DNA of 64,000 bases, taken from NCBI GenBank assembly GCA_017410065.1, contig JAFQRL010000039.1, positions 1 to 64,000 on the forward strand. Reading direction: 5' to 3'. The translations under genes were made by a program, and so were the position numbers. Under the pieces are notes generated by a model, which saw only the letters and a program-made list of their open reading frames with translations, was not told the DNA's origin and searched no databases. This document shows positions 50,662 to 60,139 of the stretch, one piece after another. Source of the DNA: Clostridia bacterium (GTDB lineage: Bacteria; Bacillota; Clostridia; Oscillospirales; CAG-272). The number at the start of each line of letters is the position of its first letter. The stretch's first letter is position 1.

Positions 50662-50704
50662 TATTCAAAGTTTGGGCGAATGACCTTCGATCGCTTCGGT
50701 AGGC

Positions 50705-51979
50705 TTAAAGACCAAAGCTTTCCTTGCTTCGCTTTTTTATAGTGTTGCCATCCTTAAGGACGCGGAGAAAACGCTCACCGTCCTCCTTGTCGCACATTTG
50801 CACAACGTCAAGTCCTGCGGCGGTGAAAACGCTCCTATACATACTTGACGAAAGGGCAGTTGCGTTAACGTCTCCCTCGGGAAGACCTAAAGAAACGGAT
50901 GATCCGTTAGTGGTCGGCGAGGAATGTCCCATACAGTAGGAATAAGTTCCGTCTGCCTGCTTGAAGGGAAGTATTTTCTTTATGGAATTTTCAACCATTT
51001 CGGGCAGTCTTTCGCGGACTATCGCATATATGTCGGAAACCACCTCGGGCTCGTGAACCTGGGCATTTTTTATCAGCGAGCAAAGCCCCGACCACTGATT
51101 GAAGACGTCGTTCATATGATATGAAGCTCCCTCTGGAGGAAGTTGTATAACGTCCACGCAGGTGCGCGCTATATCAAGCTGATGCCTGATGGGCCTTTTG
51201 CCGTAGAGCGCGGCATATTTCAAAAGTCCCCACACAGCGCGATAGTCGGTTGGCTTCTGCCAAAGGCCTGTGGGTCTCTCGCCTGCCGCAAGCTGCTCGT
51301 TATATATCGTTTCTTGCATCTCGTCGAGATAATCAAGAGTCAATTCAAGATATCCCGCCGCCTCTATCTGCGATTTGTTTGCGTTTATAAGATGCGCGCC
51401 GCCCGAGTTTGCTCTCATATTCTCGGTCTTTTCGTAAAGCCACGCAAGATAATTTTCCTTGCTCGCGAGCCATTCGGGAATATTGTCCTTTGCCTCGCCT
51501 TGGCTTGCCGCCTTGAGCCTATCCAGTGCCGTCGGGTAATTCGGGGTATCTCCAAGAGTGGTTATAAGGGCTCTGGACCACCCGAGATCTCTGCCAAGCT
51601 TTGCACCCGAGATATCCTTTCCCCATTGGGGATGATAGAAATAGCCGTCCTCCTCGCATTGAAGGGACTTGGCAAAGCCCGTGAGCCTCTTTGCGGTCTC
51701 GCTGTCAAGCGCTGCCGCATATTTGACGCCGAGGGTATCGAACGCGCCGTTGTTTTCGCACCAGCGCAATGCCTGCACGGTCGATTCAATATCGGGAAGA
51801 AAGCCCTCGCAGTCGCGAGAAGAATTGGCGTAATAAAAGCCGCCCGTCTCCTTATCCCAAAGACCCGCAAGCCAATCTATGATCGCCGAGCCGTCGTAAT
51901 GCTCGCCAAGCGATTTCAGCGCACAAAGCTCTCTCTCGCTTACCTTGCCATCAAGTATTTCCCAATTTTTCTTTCCCAT
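50705..51979 (-). CDS. Alpha/alpha-toroid-like protein of unknown function
   Basis: The start is the ATG after AGGAGCTACT, 24 codons inside the longest frame, giving 424 aa. Repeated helical units with WLAGLWDKETGGFYYANS and FLPDIESTVQALRWCENNGAF suggest an (alpha/alpha)6-type barrel as in terpenoid-cyclase-like or glycoside hydrolase-like proteins. No signal peptide, and no catalytic residue can be assigned with confidence. It is convergent with the radical SAM gene. Confidence 0.7.
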   Translation of the reverse strand: MGKKNWEILDGKVSERELCALKSLGEHYDGSAIIDWLAGLWDKETGGFYYANSSRDCEGFLPDIESTVQALRWCENNGAFDTLGVKYAAALDSETAKRLTGFAKSLQCEEDGYFYHPQWGKDISGAKLGRDLGWSRALITTLGDTPNYPTALDRLKAASQGEAKDNIPEWLASKENYLAWLYEKTENMRANSGGAHLINANKSQIEAAGYLELTLDYLDEMQETIYNEQLAAGERPTGLWQKPTDYRAVWGLLKYAALYGKRPIRHQLDIARTCVDVIQLPPEGASYHMNDVFNQWSGLCSLIKNAQVHEPEVVSDIYAIVRERLPEMVENSIKKILPFKQADGTYSYCMGHSSPTTNGSSVSLGLPEGDVNATALSSSMYRSVFTAAGLDVVQMCDKEDGERFLRVLKDGNTIKKRSKESFGL

Positions 51980-52153
51980 AGTAGCTCCTGTCCCAAGCAT
52001 AGCGAAAATTTCGCTTCGCCGGTTGATTGAATTGTTACCTAATTTTAACATAAGGGAAGCCTTGTGTCAAGACTTTGATACATATTTCTTGACAAATCAA
52101 AAAGCCCGTGGTAAAATGAATAATAAAGAAATTCGCGAGGGGAGGCAAGAGGA

Positions 52154-53350
52154 GTGCTTTTATCAAACGACGTTAAATATATAATTGAAGAATTGAATAA
52201 GCACGGCTTCAGAGCGGACGTCGTTGGCGGTCCCGTGCGCGACTTTTTGCTTGGCAAGCAGCCCCACGACTACGACATAACCACCTCGGCTCGCCCCGAG
52301 CAGGTGGAAGAAGTGTTCTCGGGTAAGAGAATTATTGAAACGGGCATCAAGCACGGCACGGTCACGCTTGTGCTGAACGGCGAAAATTACGAGATCACAA
52401 CCTATCGTATAGACGGCGAGTATCTTGATTCCCGCCATCCCGAATCGGTGGAATTTACCACCGAGCTTGCGGAGGATCTGTCACGCCGAGACTTCACGAT
52501 GAACGCGCTGTGCTATAACCCCAAGCAGGGCATCACAGATCTTCACGGCGGCGAGGCTGATATCAAATCTCGCATTATCCGCGCGGTCGGCGACCCCGAA
52601 AAACGCTTTACCGAGGATGCGCTCCGCATAATCCGCGGGCTAAGATTTGCGGCGGTGCTTGGCTTCGATATAGAGGAGAAGACCGCCGAGGCAATGGAAA
52701 AATGCGCTCATCTTATGGAGAAGGTCTCCGCAGAGCGGATATTCACCGAATGGAAAAAGCTGATCTCGGGCGACTTCGCCTACGATGTTATCGATAAATA
52801 CCGCCATATAATAAGAGTGTTCCTTCCCGAGGTGGCAGACGAGCCGCTCCCCGAAAAAGCAAGGTTTGATATCTCCGAGCCTATCGTCAGAATGATAGCT
52901 CTCTTTAAGGGCGCGGGCGGCGAGAGATATCGGGGCGCAATGATGAGACTGAAGACCGATTCGGGAACGAGAGACGCAGGCTTCCTCATTCTCACTTCAA
53001 TGAAAAATTACGACACCTCCTCCCCCCTCGCCATAAAAATTCTTATGAGCGAGCTTGGCGCGGAGATCGCCTCCCTTCGCCTTAAGGTGGAGTATCTTCT
53101 AGGTATGCGTGAGCACGAGGAAATATTTGAGGTTGAAAAAATCATAGAGAGGAGAGAGCCGTATCGGGTCAGTGATCTTGATATTAACGGCTCGGATCTT
53201 ATTTCCCTCGGCATAAAGGGACCGAGAGTCGGGCAAGAAATGCGAGCTCTCCTTCGCCTTGTTATGGAGGGGAGACTGAAAAACCAGCGAGCCGCCCTTA
53301 TTTCAAGCGTGAAATCAAGAATCCCCTCCGATAACGCAAAGATAAAATAA
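52154..53350 (+). CDS. cca: CCA-adding enzyme (tRNA nucleotidyltransferase)
   Basis: GTG start 8 nt after GGGGAGG, giving 398 aa. Class II nucleotidyltransferase motifs: VVGGPVRDFLLG (about 23-34), the metal pair in HDYDITTSA, RRDFTMNALCYN, EDALRIIRGLRFAAVLGF and SAERIFTEW. It adds or repairs the CCA end of tRNAs. The tRNA-Trp of this window already encodes CCA. It lies upstream of the rod-like hairpin at 53363-53470. Confidence 0.93.
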   Translation: MLLSNDVKYIIEELNKHGFRADVVGGPVRDFLLGKQPHDYDITTSARPEQVEEVFSGKRIIETGIKHGTVTLVLNGENYEITTYRIDGEYLDSRHPESVEFTTELAEDLSRRDFTMNALCYNPKQGITDLHGGEADIKSRIIRAVGDPEKRFTEDALRIIRGLRFAAVLGFDIEEKTAEAMEKCAHLMEKVSAERIFTEWKKLISGDFAYDVIDKYRHIIRVFLPEVADEPLPEKARFDISEPIVRMIALFKGAGGERYRGAMMRLKTDSGTRDAGFLILTSMKNYDTSSPLAIKILMSELGAEIASLRLKVEYLLGMREHEEIFEVEKIIERREPYRVSDLDINGSDLISLGIKGPRVGQEMRALLRLVMEGRLKNQRAALISSVKSRIPSDNAKIK

Positions 53351-53362
53351 TTCATATAATAT

Positions 53363-53470
53363 GATCGGGCAGATAATACCGACCTGAATTCATAAAAAAG
53401 GATAGAGACGTAAAATCCTTATTTAAATAATTCGGGTCAGTATCGGGAAAGACTGCCCGATCTTATTTTT
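53363..53470 (+). terminator. Rod-like 100-nt hairpin ending in a T-run
   Basis: GATCGGGCAG (53363-53372) pairs with CTGCCCGATC (53453-53462). A middle 15-bp stem (ATACCGACCTGAATT with AATTCGGGTCAGTAT, one mismatch) and an apical AAGGAT/ATCCTT follow, then a T-tract (53463-53469). It is longer than any other terminator here and may be a structured RNA or a hairpin mobile element doubling as a terminator. Confidence 0.65.
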
Positions 53471-53482
53471 TGGAGGGCGCAA

Positions 53483-53929
53483 ATGAAGACTCCGACCGAT
53501 TGGAATATAAATGAGAAAAGATGTAAAAACGAGATCGAATATGCGCAAATAGAATTAGAAAGCTCCGAAATTTATAAAATACAGATCAGCGGAAAAATCG
53601 AGGAAAATGGCGAGAAATGTAAAGAACTATTTTCAAAACAACCTGTTTTCTTTCACGATATCCCGATTTTCTTTTCGGGCTATGAGCTTGAAGGAGTCAT
53701 AATTTTTATAACCCTTTGCAAGGATGCCCGTTTCTTTTCTCGCACCCCTCTCCGCTTATCCCGCCTTCTTTCATATACCCGCGCACCTCATATTTCCGCC
53801 GCCATATCTCTAAGCGAGTGCCATCTCTATATAAAAGCGCAGAGCTTTCATCGGCTACCCGAATGTCGCGGATGGGATTTGCTCTTTTCGTCCGCTCTTG
53901 CGGCTTTGGAGAAAGGCGGCTTTTATTGA
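53483..53929 (+). CDS. Hypothetical protein, unrecognised
   Basis: 148 aa, ATG after GGAGGGCGCAA. Opens MKTPTDWNINEKRCKNEIEYAQIELESSEIYK (in parts) with a beta-prone middle (VFFHDIPIFFSGYELEGVIIFI) and an end SSALAALEKGGFY. Short, cysteine-poor, without signal peptide. The frame is intact but no family is recognised, and the upstream hairpin abuts its ribosome binding site. Confidence 0.6.
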   Translation: MKTPTDWNINEKRCKNEIEYAQIELESSEIYKIQISGKIEENGEKCKELFSKQPVFFHDIPIFFSGYELEGVIIFITLCKDARFFSRTPLRLSRLLSYTRAPHISAAISLSECHLYIKAQSFHRLPECRGWDLLFSSALAALEKGGFY

Positions 53930-54009
53930 GCGCGGAGTTTGATAAATATGCTTGAATATGCTCCCATCGCCCCAAAAATAATAATTTTTATTGCTTTTTG
54001 TTAATTTAC

Positions 54010-54038
54010 TTGACTTATCGCCCGCCGTGTGTTAAAAT
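54010..54038 (+). promoter_or_regulatory. Promoter of rqcH
   Basis: TTGACT (54010-54015), 17 bp, TAAAAT (54033-54038), 32 nt ahead of the start codon. Confidence 0.72.
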
Positions 54039-54069
54039 AATAAATAGTTTTTAGAGAGGAGACGGGAAT

Positions 54070-55827
54070 ATGGCATTTGATGCTTGTATGATGCGAGCGG
54101 TTCTCACCGAGCTTAAGCGCGATTTTCCCGAGGCGAAGATCGAGAAGGTACTTCAGCCGAGAAACGACGAGATAGATCTCGTTATCCACTACGGCAGATC
54201 CTCACGCCGTCTCCTTTTCAACGTTGGACCAAATGCCCCAAGGCTTCAGCTTTCGGATAGAGTTAAGGAAAACCCCAAGGAAGCCCCTATGTTTTGTATG
54301 CTTCTTCGCAAGCTGCTCACAGGCGGCAAGATAGTTGAGGTAAAACAACCGGGCTTTGATAGAATTGCCGAGCTGCGCGTTGCCTGCTACGATGAGATGG
54401 GTTTCAAGATCGATAGATATATCGTTTGCGAGATAATGGGAAAATACGCAAACCTCATTATCCTGGATGCGGATAAAAAGATCATCACGGCTCTCAAGAT
54501 GATAGACTTTGCCGCAAGCACCGTCCGTCAGGTCCTCCCCGGGCTGAAATATCAAGTCCCCGCACTCCCCGAGAAGCTTTCTCCTCTTGTGATAGATCGC
54601 GCGCTTTTTTTCGAAAAGCTCGCTGAATTTTCTCCCGAGCGGAGTGTCGAAAGGTTTATCACGTCTACCTATTCGGGCATTGCAACTCAAATTGCCCACG
54701 AGCTTTGCCACAGAGCGAGCGGAGGAGTAGATACCCCCGTATCCCTCGTAAATTCGGACACGCTCTTCGACGTATTCTCCGATTGGCAGTCGCTTCTCAT
54801 CAATGAAAGCTACACCCCAACTATGGCGAAAAGCCCCGAGGGTAAGCCCACAGACTATTCTTATATGCCCATCACCTACCTTGGCGATACCGTGAGCACC
54901 GAGAGCTACTCAAGCTTCTCCGAGCTTCTCGATAATTATTTTGCCGAGAGGGACAGGCTTGAGCATATCCATCAGCGCGCAAAGGATATCACCACGCTTC
55001 TGAATAACGCCGAGGCAAGGACCGAGCGCAAGCTCGGAATTCAGCGGCAGGCTTTGCTTGATAGCGAGAAGGGCGAGGAATATAAAAGATCGGCAGACCT
55101 TATCACCGCAAACCTTTATCGGCTGAAGAAGGGAATGGATAGCTTCGTTGCAACCGATTATTACGACGACTCCTGCCCCGAGATAGAGATAAAGCTGGAC
55201 ACTCGCCTCACCCCCGCGCAGAACGCCCAAAGGCTCTATAAGCAATATAATAAATGCAAAAACGCAAAGGTGGTCCTCGCCGAGCAGATAAAGCTCTGGG
55301 AGGCAGAGCTTAAGTACCTTGAATCGGTGCGAGCCTTCCTTGAAGGTGCCGAGCGCGAGGAGGATATTATAGAACTTCGGGACGAGCTCTATCGCTCGGG
55401 CTACGCTTCAAAGCTTCGCGGCTACGCGCCCCCGAAAAAGCTCCGCTCAACACCCCATAAATTCAGAACCACGGGCGGCTTCACTCTGCTCGTTGGTAAA
55501 AATAATACGCAAAACGACCTTCTCTCTATGAAGAGTGCCGCAAAGGACGACCTGTGGTTCCACACAAAGGACGCCCCTGGCTCTCACGTAATTTTAGTCA
55601 CCGACGGAAAAGAGCCCGCCGACGTCGATTACACCGAGGCTGCCGCGGTCGCCGCAAGATTTTCAAAGGCATCGGGAGATAACGTCGCCGTGGACTACAC
55701 CCGCGTGAAAAATCTCCGCAAGCCCCAAGGCTCGCGCCCGGGATTTGTCACCTATAAAACCAATTACACAGCCTATGTGAGCGAGGCAACGGACGAGCTG
55801 CTTGATAAAATGCGCCAAGGCGTATAA
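54070..55827 (+). CDS. rqcH: NFACT-family ribosome quality-control protein RqcH
   Basis: 585 aa, ATG after GAGGAGACGGGAAT. NFACT-N with Asp97-Arg98 in PGFDRIAE, the pair needed for Ala-tailing in Bacillus RqcH. The coiled-coil middle (about 290-450) has the usual ERKLGIQRQ segment, and NFACT-R (about 470-560) has DLWFHTKDAPGSHVIL. It binds stalled 50S subunits and recruits tRNA-Ala to add C-terminal alanine tails, marking products for degradation. Confidence 0.93.
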   Translation: MAFDACMMRAVLTELKRDFPEAKIEKVLQPRNDEIDLVIHYGRSSRRLLFNVGPNAPRLQLSDRVKENPKEAPMFCMLLRKLLTGGKIVEVKQPGFDRIAELRVACYDEMGFKIDRYIVCEIMGKYANLIILDADKKIITALKMIDFAASTVRQVLPGLKYQVPALPEKLSPLVIDRALFFEKLAEFSPERSVERFITSTYSGIATQIAHELCHRASGGVDTPVSLVNSDTLFDVFSDWQSLLINESYTPTMAKSPEGKPTDYSYMPITYLGDTVSTESYSSFSELLDNYFAERDRLEHIHQRAKDITTLLNNAEARTERKLGIQRQALLDSEKGEEYKRSADLITANLYRLKKGMDSFVATDYYDDSCPEIEIKLDTRLTPAQNAQRLYKQYNKCKNAKVVLAEQIKLWEAELKYLESVRAFLEGAEREEDIIELRDELYRSGYASKLRGYAPPKKLRSTPHKFRTTGGFTLLVGKNNTQNDLLSMKSAAKDDLWFHTKDAPGSHVILVTDGKEPADVDYTEAAAVAARFSKASGDNVAVDYTRVKNLRKPQGSRPGFVTYKTNYTAYVSEATDELLDKMRQGV

Positions 55828-55919
55828 GAGGAGCTTCGCAAGTTAAGCCGATAAAGCATCCGTAAAAGCACCAAAAACGCGACACGCCCACGGGCTAATG
55901 CAAAAAGGAAAAGATCAAA

Positions 55920-56492
55920 ATGGTAGATCTTATTGGACTTCATAAGCACTTTATTTTAGAGCATATCAAGGAAGGCGACACCTGTGTTGACTTCACTATG
56001 GGCAACGGAAACGACACTCTCTTCCTCTCCAAAACGGTCGGCGCGGAGGGAAGGGTGTATGCCTTCGATATCCAGGCGGAGGCACTTATCTCCACCGAGG
56101 CGCATCTTAAGGCAAACGGTGCCCCCGAAAATTACACCCTCATCTGCGCTTCTCACCACAGAGTGAAGGAGTTCGTTAAGGAGCCCATCAAGGGCGGAAT
56201 GTTCAATCTCGGCTACCTTCCCCGAAGCGGCAAAAAGGCGGTCACGACCCTTCGTGAGACCACGATGCCCGCAGTAGAGGCGGCAATAGACCTGCTTGCG
56301 CCCGACGGCGTACTGATCATCGCCATCTACCCGGGTCACGAGGAGGGCGCGCTTGAGGGCGATATGTTGAGAGAATATTTCAGGACCCTCTCAAAATATA
56401 AAATTTGCGCATCCGAATTCCGCATACTCAATTCCCCAACATCTCCCTATTTCTTCCTTGTGGAGAAAAGCCCGAGAGCAAATAGCTTATAA
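55920..56492 (+). CDS. mnmM: tRNA (mnm5U34)-methyltransferase-like, YtqB/MnmM family
   Basis: 190 aa. The class I SAM-binding motif DFTMGNGNDTLFL (about 24-36) and the FNLGYLPRSGK motif (about 100-110) identify the YtqB/rRNA-methylase family, whose B. subtilis member MnmM completes mnm5 at tRNA U34. SPYFFLVEK is the typical end. It follows rqcH by about 90 bp and precedes a cyclophilin. Confidence 0.83.
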   Translation: MVDLIGLHKHFILEHIKEGDTCVDFTMGNGNDTLFLSKTVGAEGRVYAFDIQAEALISTEAHLKANGAPENYTLICASHHRVKEFVKEPIKGGMFNLGYLPRSGKKAVTTLRETTMPAVEAAIDLLAPDGVLIIAIYPGHEEGALEGDMLREYFRTLSKYKICASEFRILNSPTSPYFFLVEKSPRANSL

Positions 56493-56513
56493 AACCGAAA
56501 GGAATATATAAAA

Positions 56514-57626
56514 ATGTCAAAAAAGATAAATCCAAAGCCAATAAAAAAAAGAGCTGTCAGCAAATTAAATAAGAATAAAATTTTAATCATCAGCATTATC
56601 GCCGTGGTGATCGTTGTTGGCCTTATATTCGGCATAACCCTGGCTGTTAAAAACAGAGGTCCCGCAGATGATGCAACTCTCGCCGAGGTCAAAACAAACG
56701 GCTTCCACGAGCTCGTGTTCGTTATGAGTGACGGCACAGAGGTAAACGCAGGCGCACTTCCCTCAAATCACGAGGGAATACAGATCATCAGCGCAAAACG
56801 CTCGGAGATCGTTTCTGTTGGCACGTCGGGCGCAACCGAGGAGATCAGAATAGTTTGCGAGGATGATGAAAACCGCACCTATGAGCTTGTGTGGAACATC
56901 CCGAAATTCGGCAAAAGCTGCTCGCTTAAAACGGCAAGAATAAGTTATCAGGGCGTGCTTGTGTTCACAGTTAAGCAAAACGGAGAAACCAAGGAAATAA
57001 AGCAGGGCAACCTTCTTAAGCTCTCCACCCCCGCAAAAGAGATGACCCCCTCGGGCGCATCCGATTATGCAACAGACGAGAGCCTTGATAAATCCCAAAC
57101 TGTCTACCTCGATATGAAGATCAAGGGCTACGGCACGGTAACTCTCGCTCTTGATCGCGGGGCGGCACCCAAAACCGTTGACGCCTTCCTGAAGCTCGTT
57201 TCCGAGAAGTATTACGACGGTCTCACCTTCAATAAGATCCTCGACGAGGAAAAATACAAGGATGATAATAGCTTCGTCCTCGGCGGTATATCCTCAAAGA
57301 GTGCCGATAAGGTTGAAGGAGAATTCGCAAATAACGGCTATTCGGGAAATTATCTCTCCCATAAATACGGTACCCTTTCTCTCTATCACGGAGACGATAT
57401 GAACGGCGCAACCTCCGAGTTCTTCATCTGCACCGCAGACAACACCGACCTTGACGGCAAATACGCCGCATTCGGCTACGTTGTTTCGGGTATGAATATT
57501 ATCGAGAAGCTCGCCGAGCTCACAGGCACCTTCTCCGAGTACGACGGAATCAAGTCCTCTGAGCTTGAAAAATACAGAGCAAAGCAGGCAACCATAGAGA
57601 GCATAACCGTTAAGGAATCAAACTAA
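56514..57626 (+). CDS. Membrane-anchored cyclophilin-type peptidyl-prolyl isomerase
   Basis: 370 aa, ATG after GAAAGGAATATATAAAA. A basic N-terminus and one membrane helix (about 24-44, ILIISIIAVVIVVGLIFGITLAV in parts) anchor it outside. A beta-rich region precedes the cyclophilin domain (about 185-365: [51 protein letters not shown]). The usual FHRV(I)..FMIQGGD active site has become FNKILDEEKYKDDNSFVLGG, so isomerase activity is doubtful. Confidence 0.85.
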   Translation: MSKKINPKPIKKRAVSKLNKNKILIISIIAVVIVVGLIFGITLAVKNRGPADDATLAEVKTNGFHELVFVMSDGTEVNAGALPSNHEGIQIISAKRSEIVSVGTSGATEEIRIVCEDDENRTYELVWNIPKFGKSCSLKTARISYQGVLVFTVKQNGETKEIKQGNLLKLSTPAKEMTPSGASDYATDESLDKSQTVYLDMKIKGYGTVTLALDRGAAPKTVDAFLKLVSEKYYDGLTFNKILDEEKYKDDNSFVLGGISSKSADKVEGEFANNGYSGNYLSHKYGTLSLYHGDDMNGATSEFFICTADNTDLDGKYAAFGYVVSGMNIIEKLAELTGTFSEYDGIKSSELEKYRAKQATIESITVKESN

Positions 57627-57714
57627 ATAAGTAAAAAATCATCTTCGCAGTCGAAAAACTGTTAAGAAAGAAAAAGATCCGTCTTGATTATTGAGAAAAA
57701 GATCTATAAAAGTA

Positions 57715-57760
57715 AAAACACCGCAAAATGTAAACAAAGCTTTGCAATTTGCGGTGTTTT
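57715..57760 (+). terminator. Terminator after the first cyclophilin
   Basis: AAAACACCGCAAA pairs with TTTGCGGTGTTTT, with T-run. Confidence 0.8.
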
Positions 57761-57898
57761 GCTATCTTTTATAGAATTACGGTTAAATAGGTTATTCGAT
57801 TGCCTTTAATCTTTTTTCACCCTAACTATTGACAAATAGCCGTTAAATAATAGACGATGGGGCAATGCTTAACAAAAATTACATAAGAGGTAAACAGA

Positions 57899-59152
57899 TC
57901 ACTTTCCTTCGGGAAGCGTCCATCCGTCGGGGTCGTAGTAGGTGTCTTCCTCGCCGGAGCCTCCAACGTTGCCTTCGCCCGAGCCTGTATCACCCGAGCC
58001 TGTGTCGCCCGAGCCTGTATCACCCGTTCCTGTGTCGCCTGTTCCTGTGTCACCTGTTCCTGTATCGCCTGTTCCTGTGTCGCCCGAGCCTGTGTCACCT
58101 GTTCCCGTGTCGCCCGAGCCTGTGTCCTCGCCACCTTCACCGCCGTCGGGGGTGATCTCGTCAATATCCTCGATAACGGTTATTGATTCGATAACCGCCT
58201 GCTTCGATTTATCGGGAATGGTGTAATTAGAATAATAATCTGCGTAGGGAATCGTGAGTGAGGTTATCTCGTCGATAATATTCATACCCGAAAGCACGTA
58301 GCCGAATGCGGCATACTTTCCGTCAAGAGAGGCTCTTGCATCTGCGTTACAGATGAAGAACTGGCAGGTCGCGCTGTTGGGGTCGCTCGTTCTTGCCATA
58401 GAGATAACGCCGCGGATATGATCAATATCGTTATCCCAGCCGTTCTCCGAAAACTCTCCCTTGATGGGAGCCTTGCCCGAATCTCCCGAGCCGTTTGCCT
58501 TGGGGTCGCCGCCCTGGATCATAAAGCCCGACATAACTCTGTGGAAGGTAAGTCCGTCGTAGAAGCCATCCTTCACGAGAGCGAGGAAATTCTGAACGGT
58601 TACGGGTGCTGTGGTCGCATCCAGAAGGATAGTAACTGTGCCGTAGCCCTTTACCTTCATCTCAACCGTTGCGGTGTTTCTGCCGCTTACGTCTCTTGTT
58701 GTTGCATAATCGCAGGCACCGTCGGGAGTAAGCTCCTCCTCGGGCATCGTGGGATAGAATACCTGCCCAAGATCGAATTCCTTATCCTTTGCATTTATAT
58801 AGAGTCTCTTGTTTTTTATCTGTGCCGTGATAGTCTCCCCCTCTCTGTCCGAAAGATCGGGAAGGGGAATGGTGAGATAATATTCGTCGCTCAAATTGAC
58901 CGTGAGCCTTCCGCTTGCCACGCTCGCCGAGGTGAAATGAATTCCCTCGGGGTTTTCGGGAAGTGCGCCAACCGTGATCTCCTCGCCGTTTGTGAGCTTG
59001 AGATAAAGCACCTTATCGGCGACTCTTGCGGAGGCTATGCCGAATGTTGACTCATCGCCGCCCGTCTCCTCATCCTCGCCGCAGCTGACGGCAAGAAGAA
59101 GCGTGGAGCACGCCATAATAAGTGCAAGTAAAAGTGTGAGTATTCTTTTCAT
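57899..59152 (-). CDS. Cyclophilin-type peptidyl-prolyl isomerase lipoprotein
   Basis: 417 aa with a signal peptide and lipobox LAVSC. The cyclophilin domain (about 165-320) has the active-site [15 protein letters not shown] and [16 protein letters not shown], so it should be catalytic. It acts on proteins outside the membrane. The C-terminal about 70 residues are a GDTG(S/T) pentapeptide repeat that probably spans or sticks to the wall. It is convergent with the other cyclophilin, a degenerate paralogue with the same pre-domain. Confidence 0.9.
   Translation of the reverse strand: MKRILTLLLALIMACSTLLLAVSCGEDEETGGDESTFGIASARVADKVLYLKLTNGEEITVGALPENPEGIHFTSASVASGRLTVNLSDEYYLTIPLPDLSDREGETITAQIKNKRLYINAKDKEFDLGQVFYPTMPEEELTPDGACDYATTRDVSGRNTATVEMKVKGYGTVTILLDATTAPVTVQNFLALVKDGFYDGLTFHRVMSGFMIQGGDPKANGSGDSGKAPIKGEFSENGWDNDIDHIRGVISMARTSDPNSATCQFFICNADARASLDGKYAAFGYVLSGMNIIDEITSLTIPYADYYSNYTIPDKSKQAVIESITVIEDIDEITPDGGEGGEDTGSGDTGTGDTGSGDTGTGDTGTGDTGTGDTGTGDTGSGDTGSGDTGSGEGNVGGSGEEDTYYDPDGWTLPEGK
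57977..58128 (-). repeat. 15-bp tandem repeat encoding GDTG(S/T)
   Basis: About ten 15-bp units (consensus CCCGAGCCTGTGTCG and variants) code for a Gly-Asp-Thr-Gly-Ser/Thr spacer. The units differ at the codon for Ser/Thr and in third positions. Copy number is likely to vary between strains. Confidence 0.85.
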
Positions 59153-59207
59153 AAAAGCTTACCTTTCAATTTTTGGATGTATGACCGTCTGAGATACGGA
59201 AGGTCAT

Positions 59208-60092
59208 TTATTCGGTATACGCCGACTGCGTTATCTCAAAGGGCTTCGCTATCGCGTTTTTTATAGCCTCGCGGATAACCGCTAAATCCTTTTCGGTTAT
59301 CTCAAGGTGCACGTGATTATATCTTTCCTTAAAATCAGCCTTCGTCTCCTCGCTGACCTCGTTCGGTGTGGCAACGTAGCTTACGTCCTCGGGAGAGCCG
59401 CCCGAGAGGACGGTGTACCAAAGAAGCCCGAGCGCGTATCTTCCGAGAGTGAGGCCCATATGCCCGTAGTCTCTGGCAATATCAACGTCCGTGAGATAGG
59501 ACGACATAAGATTTTGTCTGAAAGTTACGGCAGGAATGAGAATTTCTAATTCCGGGTGGATAAGCACTGTGTTCTTTGCGATATCGAGTATCTTCTCATA
59601 TTGAAGAGCAGAAGAATTTGACGGGTGAATGTTGTCGTTATATTTCCAGATCATATGGAAAACGAACTTGGTTTTGTCGCTTTTGAGGTTTTCCTTGATA
59701 AAATCAAGGAGATTTCCAAGGTAGGAGTAGGTGTCAACCTGCTCGACGTGCTTTGGTCCGTGCTGAATACTAACAAAATCCCAATCCTCAGCCTGAATAG
59801 TTTTAGTGTAACGCTCCTTGATGTTTTCGCCTGTTATGCTTTCTGCAACTCCGTTTCTCGTGATCGAGCAGCCTGCCGTGCCGTCCATTGCGATAGCATC
59901 CGCGTGAGCGGGGTGGAAGCATTCGAGAGTGTCGTCTATATTCTGCCAATGCTGATTTATATTACAGCCACCGTCGCAGATATGTCCGATCACGATCTCC
60001 TCATATCCCGCGCTCTCAAATATTTTTTTCAGATAGGTGAGCGCATCAACGCTGTAACTGTTTCCGAAAGCCAGAAGCTTAATGCTTTTCAT
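59208..60092 (-). CDS. DUF4886 domain protein (SGNH-like)
   Basis: 294 aa, no signal peptide. N-terminal LLAFGNSYSVDALTYLKKI has the Ser of the DUF4886/SGNH-hydrolase block I, and Gly/Asn blocks follow (GGCNINQHWQNIDDTL, DWDFVSIQHGPKHVE). A C-terminal HVHLEITEKD may supply the Asp-His. A sugar- or lipid-esterase role is typical but unproven. A paralogue of the C-terminal half of the next gene upstream. Confidence 0.83.
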   Translation of the reverse strand: MKSIKLLAFGNSYSVDALTYLKKIFESAGYEEIVIGHICDGGCNINQHWQNIDDTLECFHPAHADAIAMDGTAGCSITRNGVAESITGENIKERYTKTIQAEDWDFVSIQHGPKHVEQVDTYSYLGNLLDFIKENLKSDKTKFVFHMIWKYNDNIHPSNSSALQYEKILDIAKNTVLIHPELEILIPAVTFRQNLMSSYLTDVDIARDYGHMGLTLGRYALGLLWYTVLSGGSPEDVSYVATPNEVSEETKADFKERYNHVHLEITEKDLAVIREAIKNAIAKPFEITQSAYTE

Positions 60093-60139
60093 ATACTTAT
60101 CCTCTGTCCTGTATTTAAGATTTTTAACCGAAGGTGCGA

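Noticed and set aside
57977..58128. The 15-bp tandem repeats as CRISPR or regulatory repeats
   Set aside because: They are in frame within the cyclophilin gene and encode a regular GDTG(S/T) tail.
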